Positions 27,271 through 37,413 are shown, numbered from the stretch's first letter. The stretch is 64,000 bases of DNA from Paenibacillus sp. (GCF_031177825.1 NZ_JAPSKE010000012.1:1-64000), one strand, 5' to 3'. The notes: generated from the letters alone by a model not told the origin. Numbers and translations are program-made.

Positions 27271-28515
27271 CTATTCGTTCCAAGCCGACGGAAGCGTTAT
27301 CGTAAACACGGTGCCCTTGCCGACTTCGCTCCGCACGCTTACGCTCCCCCTCATGGCCTCGATTATGCGATAGCTGACCATTAAGCCCAACCCCGTTCCC
27401 CGATCCTTCGTCGAATAGAAGGGATTCCCCAGACGGCGGATCTGCTCCTCCGACATGCCGCAGCCGGTGTCCTCCAGCCGGATCACCACTTGATCTTTGC
27501 GCTTGTAGGCGGTAATGACCAACCGGCCGCTCCGGTGCATCGCTTCGACGGCGTTCTTGATGAAATGAACGAGGACTTGGGAAAATTGCTTCGGCTCGGC
27601 GAATACATACAATGCTTCCTCCGCTTGGACGTCCATCGCATGACCGTTGGAGACGACGAGCGGCTCCATCATGCTTGCGACGTTACGGATTTGTTCTTTC
27701 ACGTTCAGCGATTCCATAGGTTCCGTGTGCGGCTTGGAGTATGTCAGGTAATCGGAGATGATCGTCTCGGTCCGCCTCAACTCCTCCAACGCCAAATTCA
27801 AATAATTCACGTCCGTCTCGTTCTTCGATCGGGACCGCAGCAGTTGAATGAATCCATGGGTCACCGTCAACGGATTGCGAATTTCGTGAGCGATCGTGGC
27901 GGCCAGCTGCCCGAGCACATGCATCTTCTCCGATCGCTGCAATTCGCTGCGCATCCGGGCGTTGTCCCGCAGCGTCTCGATCAGGTACGTCGACATCCAC
28001 ATGCATCCCGTCACCAACGAACAATAGACCGCGAAGAAATAAAAATATCCCGGCTCGTTCGCATTCATCTTGAGTACGCTGACCAAGGACACGGTGACGG
28101 AGGCGACGAACGCGAGCAGAACGCCGACGGTGACGGTAATATCCCGGGAGGCGCGTTTCATGATACAGACGCTTGCGATCGCAAGGAGAATGATGGGGAT
28201 ATAGGAATACAACGTCGCTACTAGACCGTCCCCTCCAAGGTAGAGGCGGTAGGCGATTAAGGCGGCGGCGACGAAGACGCCCGTACGGACGCCGCCATAT
28301 AGGATCGCAATCAACAAGGGGACGATCCGGAGGTCGTAGATATACCCGGGAAATACGGTGAACGGGAACGACATGCAGAACAACACGCCCGCAGTGCAGA
28401 AGATGCCGGCGCCGATCGGGGACCACTTGCCTTGGTCCGCCCAGAAGAAGGACCACCCGAAGACGCTGACGATAATAAACAAGAAATCTAATAGGAGATT
28501 CTCGAAGCCAAGCAT
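27271..28515 (-). CDS. 5TM-type sensor histidine kinase (KinB-like)
   Basis: This 414-residue kinase has an N-terminal 5TMR-LYT-type sensor with about six helices (1-180, including DLRIVPLLIAILYGG). HisKA follows with His210 in ATIAHEIRNPLT, then HATPase_c (N box HFIKNAVEAM, G1 EDTGCGMS, G2 TGLGLMVSYRII). This is the arrangement of sporulation kinase KinB and of LytS-type sensors. No response regulator is adjacent, consistent with an orphan phosphorelay kinase. It may feed Spo0F, which is inferred. Confidence 0.85.
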   Translation of the reverse strand: MLGFENLLLDFLFIIVSVFGWSFFWADQGKWSPIGAGIFCTAGVLFCMSFPFTVFPGYIYDLRIVPLLIAILYGGVRTGVFVAAALIAYRLYLGGDGLVATLYSYIPIILLAIASVCIMKRASRDITVTVGVLLAFVASVTVSLVSVLKMNANEPGYFYFFAVYCSLVTGCMWMSTYLIETLRDNARMRSELQRSEKMHVLGQLAATIAHEIRNPLTVTHGFIQLLRSRSKNETDVNYLNLALEELRRTETIISDYLTYSKPHTEPMESLNVKEQIRNVASMMEPLVVSNGHAMDVQAEEALYVFAEPKQFSQVLVHFIKNAVEAMHRSGRLVITAYKRKDQVVIRLEDTGCGMSEEQIRRLGNPFYSTKDRGTGLGLMVSYRIIEAMRGSVSVRSEVGKGTVFTITLPSAWNE

Positions 28516-28742
28516 GACCCATCCCCCTATCGGAAGTCCGATCCGTCGCCTCGTTCCGGCGACTATTAGAATGATTCTTTAGTTCGAGGGATTTTCCTTT
28601 TTTTCTCGACGAAAATGTCCGAACGCCGGCCCTTCTAGCTTTCTTAAGAAGCGAAAAAAGGCGTCTGCGGATTGTTGGCATATGTACGAACCCTCTTCTA
28701 TATATTGGTTAGCGACGCTAATTTACAATATATGGAGGTGTA

Positions 28743-29648
28743 GTGGTGGTTTCCCTCGCTTTACAAAGACGTCTGGCGGCAGCGCTGCTGGCGGCGGCTA
28801 CGATCGCTCTATTCGGGTGGACGTTGCCCGCCTCGGCCTCCGCCGAAACGAAAGGCGACTCGCTGCTGATCGTCAATAAATCGACGAACGAGCTGGCATA
28901 TTTCAAAGACGGCGAAATCGTGCGCATCTTCCCCGTCGCCACGGGGAAAACCGAGGAGCTGACGCCCGAAGGGACGTTCCCGATCGTCAATAAAATCAAG
29001 AATCGTCCCTACTACAAGGAGAAGATTCCCGGCGGCGACCCGGCCAACCCGCTCGGGAAGCGCTGGCTCGGGCTGCATGTCGGGGATACAGTCGGCACGA
29101 CCTATGCGATCCACGGCAACAATAACGAGAAATCGATCGGCAAGTATGTAAGCGCCGGCTGTATCCGGATGCATAACGATGACATCGAATGGTTGTTCGA
29201 GCAGCTCGACGTCGGCGCGAAGGTCGTCGTGACTTCTTCCGAGCAGACGTTCGAGGAGTTGGCCGTCAAACATCATTACGAGGTGCTGGCCCCGTTCGAC
29301 GCCTCCCTCTCCGTCAATGGCCAACGGTTCCCTCTTCAAAAACCGCTGTTCCTGTACCAAGGCGTGACGTACATCCCGCTGAGACAGGGCTTCGAGCTGC
29401 TCGGCGGCATCGTGCATTGGGACGCGGAGACCGGCCTCGTCGCCTCGACCGTCGGAGACCGCGTCATCGTTCATCGCCCGGGGACGTCGGAAGCGACGCT
29501 GGACGGGGAAGCCGCGTCGCTCGGGGTCGCCTCCCGCAACCGGGACGGCACCGTCATGATCCCGCTCCGCGCCATGGCGACGTTAACCGGGTGGTCAATC
29601 CATTGGGATGCTGCGAAGCGAACGATTTTCGTGGAGAGGGCGCTATGA
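28743..29648 (+). CDS. L,D-transpeptidase (YkuD) with C-terminal stalk domain
   Basis: This 301-residue secreted enzyme forms or edits 3-3 peptidoglycan cross-links. The signal peptide spans 1-34 (ASASA-E cleavage). The YkuD domain (38-165) has His124 in YAIHGNNN and Cys140 in SAGCIRMHNDD. Residues 188-300 carry a copper-amine-oxidase-like stalk domain (YQGVTYIPLRQGFELLGG and MIPLRAMATLTGW). The start is GTG after GGAGGTGTA. The same stalk module occurs in the phage endolysin and in the protein at 254. Confidence 0.88.
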   Translation: MVVSLALQRRLAAALLAAATIALFGWTLPASASAETKGDSLLIVNKSTNELAYFKDGEIVRIFPVATGKTEELTPEGTFPIVNKIKNRPYYKEKIPGGDPANPLGKRWLGLHVGDTVGTTYAIHGNNNEKSIGKYVSAGCIRMHNDDIEWLFEQLDVGAKVVVTSSEQTFEELAVKHHYEVLAPFDASLSVNGQRFPLQKPLFLYQGVTYIPLRQGFELLGGIVHWDAETGLVASTVGDRVIVHRPGTSEATLDGEAASLGVASRNRDGTVMIPLRAMATLTGWSIHWDAAKRTIFVERAL

Positions 29649-29770
29649 ACGCCCCTTCCCCGCCTGCATAACACCGGAAGCGGATTATTATTTTGAATCG
29701 TCAGACTATTTTCCGAGCCAATGGGAATACTCCGGATGTACCAACTTTTCCCACGAGGGCAGGTGAAACG

Positions 29771-29941
29771 ATGGACGCCGACATGAGCGTAGTGGATGTG
29801 CTCGAGGAAATTCGGCGGCTTCGCCGAACCGGCGATTCGCTGAACAAAAAGAAGCTGAAGCAGAGCCACCCGCAGTTGCTGCGCAATGCGCTGTACTACT
29901 TCCCGAGTTGGGAACATGCCGTCCAAAGCACAGAAGCCTAA
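29771..29941 (+). CDS. 56-residue protein resembling homing-endonuclease-associated repeats
   Basis: The product has a helical N-terminus (SVVDVLEEIRRLRRTGDSLN) followed by KKKLKQSHPQLLRNALYYFP and SWEHAV. The pattern LN-KKxxKxxHPxLxxxAxxYFxSWExA is that of small DNA-binding repeats found beside homing endonucleases and in many Bacillales proteins. It starts at ATG after CAGGTGAAACG. It stands alone and is closed by a strong terminator. DNA binding is inferred. Confidence 0.6.
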   Translation: MDADMSVVDVLEEIRRLRRTGDSLNKKKLKQSHPQLLRNALYYFPSWEHAVQSTEA

Positions 29942-29975
29942 CCTTTCATCCAAGCGACCGCATAAGGATATTGAG

Positions 29976-30003
29976 GCAGAGCGACGCTCTGCTTCTTTTT
30001 TTT
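29976..30003 (+). terminator. terminator after the small repeat protein
   Basis: GCAGAGC and GCTCTGC arms with loop GAC, followed by TTCTTTTTTTT. Confidence 0.9.
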
Positions 30004-30021
30004 CGGGGGATCGAGGTATAG

Positions 30022-30058
30022 CAAAAAAAGAAGCCGATCCGCTTAGGGATCGGCTTCT
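30022..30058 (-). terminator. terminator of the amino-acid ABC operon
   Basis: GAAGCCGATCC and GGATCGGCTTC arms with a TTTTTTT run on the minus strand, seven bases after the ATPase stop codon. Confidence 0.9.
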
Positions 30059-30064
30059 TCAAGT

Positions 30065-30787
30065 TTACAGCACTTTGCTCAAGAATTCCTTCGTCCGCGG
30101 GTGCTGCGGCGACGAGAACAACGACTCGGGCGAAGCGTCCTCGAGGATAGCGCCGCCGTCCATGAACAGGACGCGATCGCCCACCTCGCGGGCGAAGCCC
30201 ATCTCGTGCGTCACGACGACCATCGTCATGCCTTCCCGCGCAAGCTCCTTCATAACGTCGAGCACCTCGCCGACCATCTCGGGATCGAGCGCCGACGTCG
30301 GCTCGTCGAACAGCATGACGGCCGGCTGCATGGCGAGCGCCCGCGCGATCGCGATGCGCTGCTTCTGCCCGCCGGACAGCCGCGACGGATAGGCGGCCGC
30401 TTTCTCCTGCAGGCCGATCCGCTCGAGAAGCTTCATGGCGATCGCGTTCGCCTCGGCCTCCGGCATCCCCTTCAGCTTCTTCGGCGCGATCGTAATGTTA
30501 TCGATGACGCGCAGATGCGGGAACAGGTTGAACTGCTGGAACACCATGCCCATCCGCTCGCGCAGCTTGTTGATGTCCGTCTTCTTCCCCGTCAGCGCCA
30601 GGCCGTCGAACACGATCTCCCCGGATGTCGGCGTCTCGAGCAGGTTAAGGCAGCGCAGGAACGTACTCTTGCCCGATCCGCTCGGACCGATGACGACGAC
30701 GACCTCGCCCCTTGCGATCTCCGTATCGATCCCCTTGAGCACCTGCGTCTTTCCGAAGCTTTTCGTCAACCCAGTAACCTTAATCAC
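30065..30787 (-). CDS. polar amino-acid ABC transporter, ATP-binding protein (GlnQ-like)
   Basis: This 240-residue ATPase energises amino-acid import. Walker A is GPSGSGKST, the Q-loop is [12 protein letters not shown], the signature [15 protein letters not shown], and Walker [17 protein letters not shown]. It is the last gene of a three-gene minus-strand operon (binding protein, permease, ATPase), overlapping the permease gene by eight bases. The PAAT family is clear, but the exact amino acid is not. Confidence 0.93.
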   Translation of the reverse strand: MIKVTGLTKSFGKTQVLKGIDTEIARGEVVVVIGPSGSGKSTFLRCLNLLETPTSGEIVFDGLALTGKKTDINKLRERMGMVFQQFNLFPHLRVIDNITIAPKKLKGMPEAEANAIAMKLLERIGLQEKAAAYPSRLSGGQKQRIAIARALAMQPAVMLFDEPTSALDPEMVGEVLDVMKELAREGMTMVVVTHEMGFAREVGDRVLFMDGGAILEDASPESLFSSPQHPRTKEFLSKVL

Positions 30788-31478
30788 CGGCTCTCATCCT
30801 CCTCTCGAGCAGCCCGACCAGCTTCGAAAGCGTAAAGACGACCACGAAATAGAACACCATGACGATCAAGAACGGTTCAAGCCCTTTGAACGTAATGCCC
30901 CGAATAATGCCGGCTTTGTACATCAGCTCGCCGACGCCGATCGTCGACACGACGGCCGTCTCCTTCACCACGACGACGAATTCGTTGCCGAGCGCCGGAA
31001 TGATGTTCTTGATCGCCTGCGGCAAAATAATGTTCCGCATCGCCATGCCGTGCGGCATGCCGAGCGACCGCGCGGCTTCCATCTGCCCTTTGTCCACGGA
31101 CAAGATGCCCGCGCGCATAATTTCCGCCACATAGGCCGACGAGTTGATCGACAGCGCGATCACCCCATAGAAAAATACCGACGGCAAGCCGAGCATATCC
31201 GGTATCTTGGGGAACATTTGCGTACCGCCGAAATAAATGAGCGACACCTGCACGATCGACGGCGTCGAACGCAAGAAGTCGATGTACGCGGCGGCGATCC
31301 AGCGCAGCGGTCCGATGCGCGACAGGCGCAAGAGCGACACGATCACGCCTAGGAGGACGCCGAACACGATGCTCACGACGCCAAGCAGCACCGTGAACTT
31401 CAACCCTTCAAAATAAAACGTATGATACTGCGCGAAAATGTCGACGATCCATTCCCAGACGCTCTTCTTCTGCTCCAT
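30780..31478 (-). CDS. polar amino-acid ABC transporter permease
   Basis: This 232-residue His/Glu/Gln/Arg-type permease has five predicted helices and the EAA loop [20 protein letters not shown]. It begins [20 protein letters not shown], as in GlnP/TcyL-type subunits. The start ATG lies eight bases after GGAGGAGGGG. The partner ATPase overlaps its 3' end. Confidence 0.92.
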   Translation of the reverse strand: MEQKKSVWEWIVDIFAQYHTFYFEGLKFTVLLGVVSIVFGVLLGVIVSLLRLSRIGPLRWIAAAYIDFLRSTPSIVQVSLIYFGGTQMFPKIPDMLGLPSVFFYGVIALSINSSAYVAEIMRAGILSVDKGQMEAARSLGMPHGMAMRNIILPQAIKNIIPALGNEFVVVVKETAVVSTIGVGELMYKAGIIRGITFKGLEPFLIVMVFYFVVVFTLSKLVGLLERRMRAGD

Positions 31479-31547
31479 TGTCGGCACCCCTCCTCCTAAC
31501 ACGGAAAAGGAGACAACGGGTCATCCGCTGTCCCCCACCCATCACAC

Positions 31548-32450
31548 TTATTCGGCCTTGTTCTCCATGGCGTTCGTCGCGTCGGTGACGAACTGCGCGA
31601 TCTTGCCTTCGTCCGCGAGTCGCTTCAGCGTCGCGTTCACCGCTTCGACGAGCTCCGCGGAGCCCTTCGGCATCGCGATCGCGGAGCCCGCCTCGTCTTG
31701 CTCGAGCTGGATATCGGCAAGAACGAGCTCCGGGTTCGCCGCGATATACGCGTTCGCGACCGGCTCCTCCACGACGAGCGCCTCGACGTTGCCCGACTTC
31801 AGATCGAGCACGAGGTCCGGCAGCTTCGACAGCGCGCGAAGCTCCGATTGCGGCATCTGATCCGTGACGATGCCTTCTTGGATGGCGCCGAGCTGCGCGC
31901 CGACCTTCTTGCCCGCGAGCGATTCGACCGTCGTGTACGTCGCCTTGTCTTCGGCGCGGACGATGACCTTCTGGATCGCCACGTAGTAGACGTCGGAGAA
32001 GTCGACCGCTTCCGCGCGCTCCGGCGTCGGCGTCATGCCGGAGATGACCATGTCGATGTTGCCGGATTGCAGCGCCGTCAGCAGTCCGTCGAAGCCCATG
32101 TCCGTCAGCGCGAGCTCGACGCCGAGATCCTTGGCGACCTCTTTAATAATCTCGATGTCGAAGCCGATGATCGTATCTTTCCCGTCGACGATCGCATGGA
32201 ACTCGTACGGCGGATAGTCCGCGCTCGTGCCGACGCGCAGCTGGCCGGACGCCTTGATCGCCTCGAGCAAGTTCGCCGCATCGGGCTGATCCGCAGGCGT
32301 CTCCACCGGCGGCTCTTCCTCGCCGCCGGCGCCTTGCGAACCGTTGTCCGTCGCATTGCCTCCGCCGCAGGCGCTCACGAATACCGCAAGCAGCAATACC
32401 ATGGCCAATATGAACCAAGAAGTGTTGTTCTTTCTCTGAGTAAGCTTCAT
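31548..32450 (-). CDS. amino-acid ABC transporter substrate-binding lipoprotein
   Basis: This 300-residue lipoprotein has signal peptide and lipobox FVSAC-GGG (Cys28), a low-complexity acidic/Pro linker, then the SBP_bac_3 fold: LRVGTSADYPPYEFH, GFDIEIIKEVAKDLGVEL, the GMTPTPERAEAVDFSD ligand loop and VGAQLGAIQEGIV. It is the first gene of the operon and tethers the binding protein outside the membrane. The arginine/glutamine/cystine class cannot be narrowed by eye. Confidence 0.92.
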   Translation of the reverse strand: MKLTQRKNNTSWFILAMVLLLAVFVSACGGGNATDNGSQGAGGEEEPPVETPADQPDAANLLEAIKASGQLRVGTSADYPPYEFHAIVDGKDTIIGFDIEIIKEVAKDLGVELALTDMGFDGLLTALQSGNIDMVISGMTPTPERAEAVDFSDVYYVAIQKVIVRAEDKATYTTVESLAGKKVGAQLGAIQEGIVTDQMPQSELRALSKLPDLVLDLKSGNVEALVVEEPVANAYIAANPELVLADIQLEQDEAGSAIAMPKGSAELVEAVNATLKRLADEGKIAQFVTDATNAMENKAE

Positions 32451-32533
32451 ATGTTACTCCCTCCCGAATGTCCATCGCATATTTATGCAAATATGATTCA
32501 AGATTATAAACCACTGTTCAGGCGCTTGCAACC

Positions 32534-33883
32534 TTAATTTGACGGGCTTCCAGCCGTTTCCTTAAGCCGAATTTGCGACCAGTCGGTACGGTAATACCGA
32601 AGCATCAGCGCAAGGCCGAACGCGGTCATATACAGATACAACGATACCCATGCCCCGTAGCTGCCCCACTCGAAGACGAACACCGCCAAATACGCGACCG
32701 GCAGGAACAGCAGCCAGTTAAGCGCGACGGACGCCTTCAGCAAATACGCCGTGTCCCCGATGCCCCGAAGACCGCCGCCGAAGAAGTTGTAAAACCCGTC
32801 GAACAGCTGCAGGAACGCCGCGACCTGAATGAGATGCGCCGTCAAGCGGTACACCTCGGGGTCGTCGGTATACCATCGCGCGATCGACTCGGCGAAGACG
32901 AATTCGACGGCGCCGAGCGCAAGCAGGAACAAGCTGCCGAGCAGCGCGGTGTGCGTGCCGAGCTTGCGGGCGAGCTCGGGCGCCCCCCGGCCGATCTCCT
33001 GGCCGACGAGGATCGTCGCCGTCGCCCCGAACGCGAAGGCCGGCATGAAGCCGAACGACATAACGTTCAGCGCGACCTCGTTCGCCGCGACCGCCGTCGT
33101 GCCGAGCTCCATGACGAACCGGGTGAAGACGAGCATCGAGACGCTCATCGCGAACTCCTGCAGGCCGAGCTTGCCGCTCTCCGCCGCAATGAGCTTCGTC
33201 TCGGACAGCGACGGCCGCACCCGCCGGCGCGTGCCGAAGCGTCCCGCCATGCGGACGTAGTACACGTACAGGCAGCCGAGCAAGCCGACCGCCTCGCCCG
33301 CGACCATGCCCCAGCCCGCGCCGGCGAGGCCGAGGGTCGGCAAGCCGAACTCGCCGAACGCAAGGCCGTAGGTCAGGAAGACCATTACCGCATTCCCTAG
33401 AATCGTAAGGATCATCGGGGTGCGGGTGTCGCCGACGCCGCGCAGGAAGCCGTGAAAGACGAAGATCGGGATCGAGAACGCCATCGCCGCGAACCGCAGC
33501 CGCAAATACGGCGTTCCCTCCGCCACGAACGCCGCGTCCCCGCCCATCATCGCGAGGATCGGCCCCGACGCGAACAAGCCGACGACGAATACCGCCGCGC
33601 CCATGACGGCCGAGACGAGCAGCGCGATATACGTTCGCATAATGCCCTGGTCCATCCGTTCGGCGCCGTAGCTCTGCGCCACTAAATAATTGATCGTGTG
33701 CCCGAGCCCGGAAAACAAAGCCCAAGCATTGTACATAATGATATTGCATACGCCGACGATCGCGATGACGAGCGCGCCCATCTTGCCGACCAATATGAGG
33801 TTGATCGTGCCCGACGCCGTCATCGTCGCGAACGAGAGAATCGACGGCAGCGCGAGGGCCAGAATCGTTTTCCAATAACGCAT
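32534..33883 (-). CDS. MATE family efflux transporter
   Basis: This 449-residue membrane protein has about 12 helices and the MATE two-fold repeat, both halves showing G-x-P-x-L/T-I style blocks: SGTINLILVGKMGALVIAIV, GVGDTRTPMILTILGNAVMV and GFMPAFAFGATATILVGQEI. It is likely to export cationic compounds or metabolites using Na+ or H+ gradients. It is a single gene with its own upstream region facing the VanY-like gene; the substrate is unknown. Confidence 0.9.
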   Translation of the reverse strand: MRYWKTILALALPSILSFATMTASGTINLILVGKMGALVIAIVGVCNIIMYNAWALFSGLGHTINYLVAQSYGAERMDQGIMRTYIALLVSAVMGAAVFVVGLFASGPILAMMGGDAAFVAEGTPYLRLRFAAMAFSIPIFVFHGFLRGVGDTRTPMILTILGNAVMVFLTYGLAFGEFGLPTLGLAGAGWGMVAGEAVGLLGCLYVYYVRMAGRFGTRRRVRPSLSETKLIAAESGKLGLQEFAMSVSMLVFTRFVMELGTTAVAANEVALNVMSFGFMPAFAFGATATILVGQEIGRGAPELARKLGTHTALLGSLFLLALGAVEFVFAESIARWYTDDPEVYRLTAHLIQVAAFLQLFDGFYNFFGGGLRGIGDTAYLLKASVALNWLLFLPVAYLAVFVFEWGSYGAWVSLYLYMTAFGLALMLRYYRTDWSQIRLKETAGSPSN

Positions 33884-34015
33884 GATTTGCAGCAGTCCCC
33901 TTGTCGTTCCGCCCTTCCCTCGAGCGTACGTGTCATCATTCTAACATACGGACAAGCGGCATACATTAGCGATAGAAGCGCTTCGTCCGCTTCCGTTTCG
34001 AAGGAGGGATTCGTT

Positions 34016-34804
34016 ATGTTTCCTCGCCGTCGCCTTCATCGACTGCTCATCCTTGCGATCGCGCCGTTCTTCCTATTCGTTCTGTACCGCGCCGCGGAAG
34101 ACTCGCTGATCCGGCTGTCGCCGAGCCCGGTCCCGCCGGCGTCGGCGACGACGGAGCAGCCGTCCGCGATTCCGGCCGACGCCGGAGGCGAACGTCTGCC
34201 ATATGCCGACGAACGGACCGCCGGCGAGCTCGCCGTCGTCGTCAATAAGGAGCATCCGCTCCCGGCGGGCTACGCCCCTTCCGATCTCGTCGCGCCCGAC
34301 ATTCCGTTCGTCTTCGAGGGCGAACACGAGAAGCGCCTCCTCCGCGATATGGCCGCCAGGGAAATCGAAAAGCTGTTCGAAGCGGCCGAGGAGGACGGGG
34401 TGCAGCTGTACGGCGTGTCCGGTTATCGTTCTTACGAAACGCAGAAAGCGCTCTACTCCTTTAATGTACGCACGAAGGGCGAAGCTCATGCCGCGCGGTA
34501 CAGCGCCCTGCCCGGCACGAGCGAGCATCAGACCGGACTCGCGCTCGACGTCTCTTCGGCGAGCGTCGATTACAAGCTCGTCCCCGCGTTCGCCGACACG
34601 GAGGAGGGCCGCTGGCTCGTTCGCCACGCCCATCTGTACGGCTTCGTCATCCGCTATCCGAGCGGGAAAGAGGACATTACGGGCTATGCGTACGAGCCGT
34701 GGCATCTGCGGTACGTCGGCCGCCCCGCCGCCTTGTCCGCGCATACGTACGATCTGACGCTCGAGGAGATGGCCGCCGGCGCCGTGCCCGTCGTGGCGCA
34801 ATGA
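34016..34804 (+). CDS. VanY-type D-alanyl-D-alanine carboxypeptidase
   Basis: This 262-residue peptidase has an N-terminal membrane anchor (LLILAIAPFFLFVLYRA) and a VanY domain with SGYRSYETQ, the zinc site SEHQTGLALDV (His and Asp) and the second zinc His in PWHLRYVG. It trims D-Ala from peptidoglycan stem peptides outside the membrane. The ATG was chosen next to GAAGGAGGGATTCG. No van resistance genes are nearby, so it is probably a housekeeping wall enzyme. Confidence 0.9.
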   Translation: MFPRRRLHRLLILAIAPFFLFVLYRAAEDSLIRLSPSPVPPASATTEQPSAIPADAGGERLPYADERTAGELAVVVNKEHPLPAGYAPSDLVAPDIPFVFEGEHEKRLLRDMAAREIEKLFEAAEEDGVQLYGVSGYRSYETQKALYSFNVRTKGEAHAARYSALPGTSEHQTGLALDVSSASVDYKLVPAFADTEEGRWLVRHAHLYGFVIRYPSGKEDITGYAYEPWHLRYVGRPAALSAHTYDLTLEEMAAGAVPVVAQ

Positions 34805-34917
34805 GCGCGAGAAGAAGTCGTTCCTCCGCTCGTCCGATTATGGTACATTGGATGGTAAAGGAAGAAAACGATTTCGCCCCGGCTTACGGCCGGCGGGTAC
34901 GGGAGGACGGATCGGCG

Positions 34918-35292
34918 ATGATGAGAGACGTATTAACGGAAGCGGAGCTTCGCGCGTTGCTCGGCGAATCCGGAGATCAAGACGGCGCGGGAATGAACGC
35001 GTCGACTTGGGACGTGAACGACCGCAAGCTGCTGCATGCGCTCGTGCGCAACCAACTGCGGCTGCTTCATATGATCGAAGAGATGCAAGCCGAGCTTCGC
35101 ATGCTGAAGGCCGCCGCCATGCCGCCCTCCGGCGCGGGGCGCCAGCTCGCCGCCGCCCTCGAACCGCTGCCGCTGCCGTTCATGAAGCAGTCCGCGGCGG
35201 CCGGCCGGGTCGACGACGAGGCCGAACGAGATAACGCCCCTTCCGCGGAAGCCTCGCGGAAAGAGCGTTATAAGCGCAAGTCGTTTTGGTGA
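34918..35292 (+). CDS. hypothetical helical protein
   Basis: This protein of about 124 residues reads MMRDVLTEAELRALLGESG, then a predicted coiled coil (LLHALVRNQLRLLHMIEEMQ to AELRMLKAA) and a disordered Ala/Pro-rich tail ending KERYKRKSFW. The first 15 residues resemble the N-terminal peptide of FliM-like or other docking helices (EAELRALL), but no domain was recognised. The start with GGGAGG upstream was chosen; a longer frame overlaps the VanY stop. Confidence 0.5.
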   Translation: MMRDVLTEAELRALLGESGDQDGAGMNASTWDVNDRKLLHALVRNQLRLLHMIEEMQAELRMLKAAAMPPSGAGRQLAAALEPLPLPFMKQSAAAGRVDDEAERDNAPSAEASRKERYKRKSFW

Positions 35293-35304
35293 TCGACGGC
35301 CCGC

Positions 35305-37203
35305 TTACCGATTCAACAGGCTTCCCACGTACCGCAGCAGCTCGTTGGCGCACGTCGGGCAATAGCCGTGTTCGTCGATAAGTCGCTTGATGACCTCGTT
35401 CATTTTCTTCAGCTGCGTCTCGTCCGGCGTCTTGGTGGAGGTTGTAATCTTCACCACGTCCTTCAAGTCCGCGAACAGCTTCTTCTCGATGGCTTCCCGC
35501 AGCCGGTCGTGCGTGCCGTACTCGAACGTCTTGCCTTTGCGCGCGTAGGACGACATGCGGATGAGGATTTCCTCGCGGAACGCCTTCTTCGCGTTCTCCG
35601 AGATGCCGATCTGTTCCTCGATCGACCGCATCAGTCTTTCGTCCGGATCCATCTCCTCGCCGGTGAGCGGATCGCGAATTTTCGACCAGTTGCAGTACGC
35701 CTCTACGTTGTCGAGATAATTTTCGAACAGCGTCTTCGCCGACTCCTCGAACGAGTAGACGAACGCTTTCTGCACTTCCTTCTTCGCCAGCGAATCGTAC
35801 TCCTTGCGCGCCAGCGAGATGAAGTTCAGATTCCGCTCCCGCTCCTCCTTCGTGATCGAAGGATGCTGATCCATGCCTTCCTTGATCGCCCGCAACACAT
35901 CGAGCGCGTTGATGCACGTCATGTCGTGCCGAATGAGCGCCGACGAAATCCGGTTGATGACGTAGCGCGGGTCGACGCCGCTCATGCCTTCGTCCAGGAA
36001 TTCGTTCTGCATCTCCTTGACGTCCGCCGCCTTGTACCCCTCGATCGATTCGCCGTCGTACATGCGCATCTTCTTGACCGGGTCCATGCCTTGCTTCTTC
36101 GATTCCTTGAGCCGCGTCATGATCGAGAACATCGCCGCCGCCCGAAGCGCGTGAGGCGCGATATGTACGTGGTTCATGTCGGAGCTGCCGATCAGCTTCG
36201 CGTAAATCTTTTCCTCGTCGGACACTCTCAGATTGTACGGAATCGGCATGACGATCATCCGGGACTGCAGCGCTTCGTTTTTCTTATTCGCGATGAACGC
36301 TTTATACTCGGTTTCGTTCGTATGCGCCACGATCAGCTCGTCGGCGCTGATGAGCGCGAACCGCCCCGCCTTGAAGTTGCCTTCCTGCGTCAGCGACAGC
36401 AGATTCCATAGGAATTTCTCGTCGCACTTGAGCATCTCCTGGAACTCCATCAAGCCCCGGTTCGCCTTGTTCAGCTCGCCGTCGAACCGGTACGCCCGCG
36501 GATCGGACTCCGAGCCGTACTCCGTAATCGTGGAGAAGTCGATGCTGCCGGTCAGGTCCGCGATATCTTGCGACTTCGGATCCGACGGAGAGAACGTGCC
36601 GATGCCGACCCGATTGTCCTCGGAGATGAGCACCCGCTCGACGCGCATCTCTTCGATGCGGCCGCCGTATTCCGTCTTCAGGCGCATCTGGCACGACGGG
36701 CACAGATTGCCTTCGATTTTCACCCCGAGCTCCTTCTCGATTTCCGGACGCAGCCCGTGCGGGATGAGGTGCAGCGGCTCTTCGTGCATCGGGCACCCTT
36801 CGATCGCGTAGACGGCGCCCTGCTCGGTCCGCGAAAATTGCTCCAGCCCTTTCTTTAGCAGCGTCACGATCGTCGACTTCCCGCCGGACACCGGTCCCAT
36901 TAACAGCAAGATGCGCTTGCGCACGTCCAGCCGTCGGGCCGACGAGTGAAAGTATTCCTCGACCAGTTTCTCCAGCGCGCGTTCGAGACCGAATATTTCT
37001 TTCTCGAAAAACATATATCGGTTTTGGCCGTCTACGGTCTCCACGCCTGCGCTTTTAATCATCTCGTACACGCGGGAATGGGCGGTCATCGCAAGATGCG
37101 GCTTCTCGCGGACGAGGTTCAGGTACTCGGCGAACGTGCCGGACCACGCCAGCTGTTCCTCTTCACTTCGATACTGCGAAATACGCTTAAGTATGTTGTC
37201 CAT
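35305..37203 (-). CDS. prkA: PrkA serine protein kinase / AAA+ protease-like protein
   Basis: This 632-residue protein has an AAA domain with Walker A GPVSGGKST, a zinc-ribbon-like CP.H..P...C..C insert (GCPMHEEPLHLIPHG then LCPSCQMRL), and the C-terminal PrkA domain that ends CPTCANELLRYVGSLLNR. PrkA works with YhbH/YeaH and SpoVR/YcgB; in B. subtilis it promotes sporulation and has been reported to have protease activity. The start follows GAAGGAGGTTAG, and the longer upstream frame was rejected. The partner genes yhbH-spoVR lie about 11 kb to the left. Confidence 0.95.
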   Translation of the reverse strand: MDNILKRISQYRSEEEQLAWSGTFAEYLNLVREKPHLAMTAHSRVYEMIKSAGVETVDGQNRYMFFEKEIFGLERALEKLVEEYFHSSARRLDVRKRILLLMGPVSGGKSTIVTLLKKGLEQFSRTEQGAVYAIEGCPMHEEPLHLIPHGLRPEIEKELGVKIEGNLCPSCQMRLKTEYGGRIEEMRVERVLISEDNRVGIGTFSPSDPKSQDIADLTGSIDFSTITEYGSESDPRAYRFDGELNKANRGLMEFQEMLKCDEKFLWNLLSLTQEGNFKAGRFALISADELIVAHTNETEYKAFIANKKNEALQSRMIVMPIPYNLRVSDEEKIYAKLIGSSDMNHVHIAPHALRAAAMFSIMTRLKESKKQGMDPVKKMRMYDGESIEGYKAADVKEMQNEFLDEGMSGVDPRYVINRISSALIRHDMTCINALDVLRAIKEGMDQHPSITKEERERNLNFISLARKEYDSLAKKEVQKAFVYSFEESAKTLFENYLDNVEAYCNWSKIRDPLTGEEMDPDERLMRSIEEQIGISENAKKAFREEILIRMSSYARKGKTFEYGTHDRLREAIEKKLFADLKDVVKITTSTKTPDETQLKKMNEVIKRLIDEHGYCPTCANELLRYVGSLLNR

Positions 37204-37413
37204 AGAACTAACCTCCTTCTCGGACGCTGGAAGAGCTGCAATGCACCTGGGTAGTGGAGGGACATTCACAGTTACCTTGTTTGGTGCCGTAATTCAGTCT
37301 ATGCGCCGTGGCGAGAAACCTTGACCTGAAAATTCGTACAAATTTCGGAGAAGGCAAGCGGGACGCATGCTATAATACGGGGACGAACATGAGGCGGAAG
37401 GAAGAAGGCAGCT

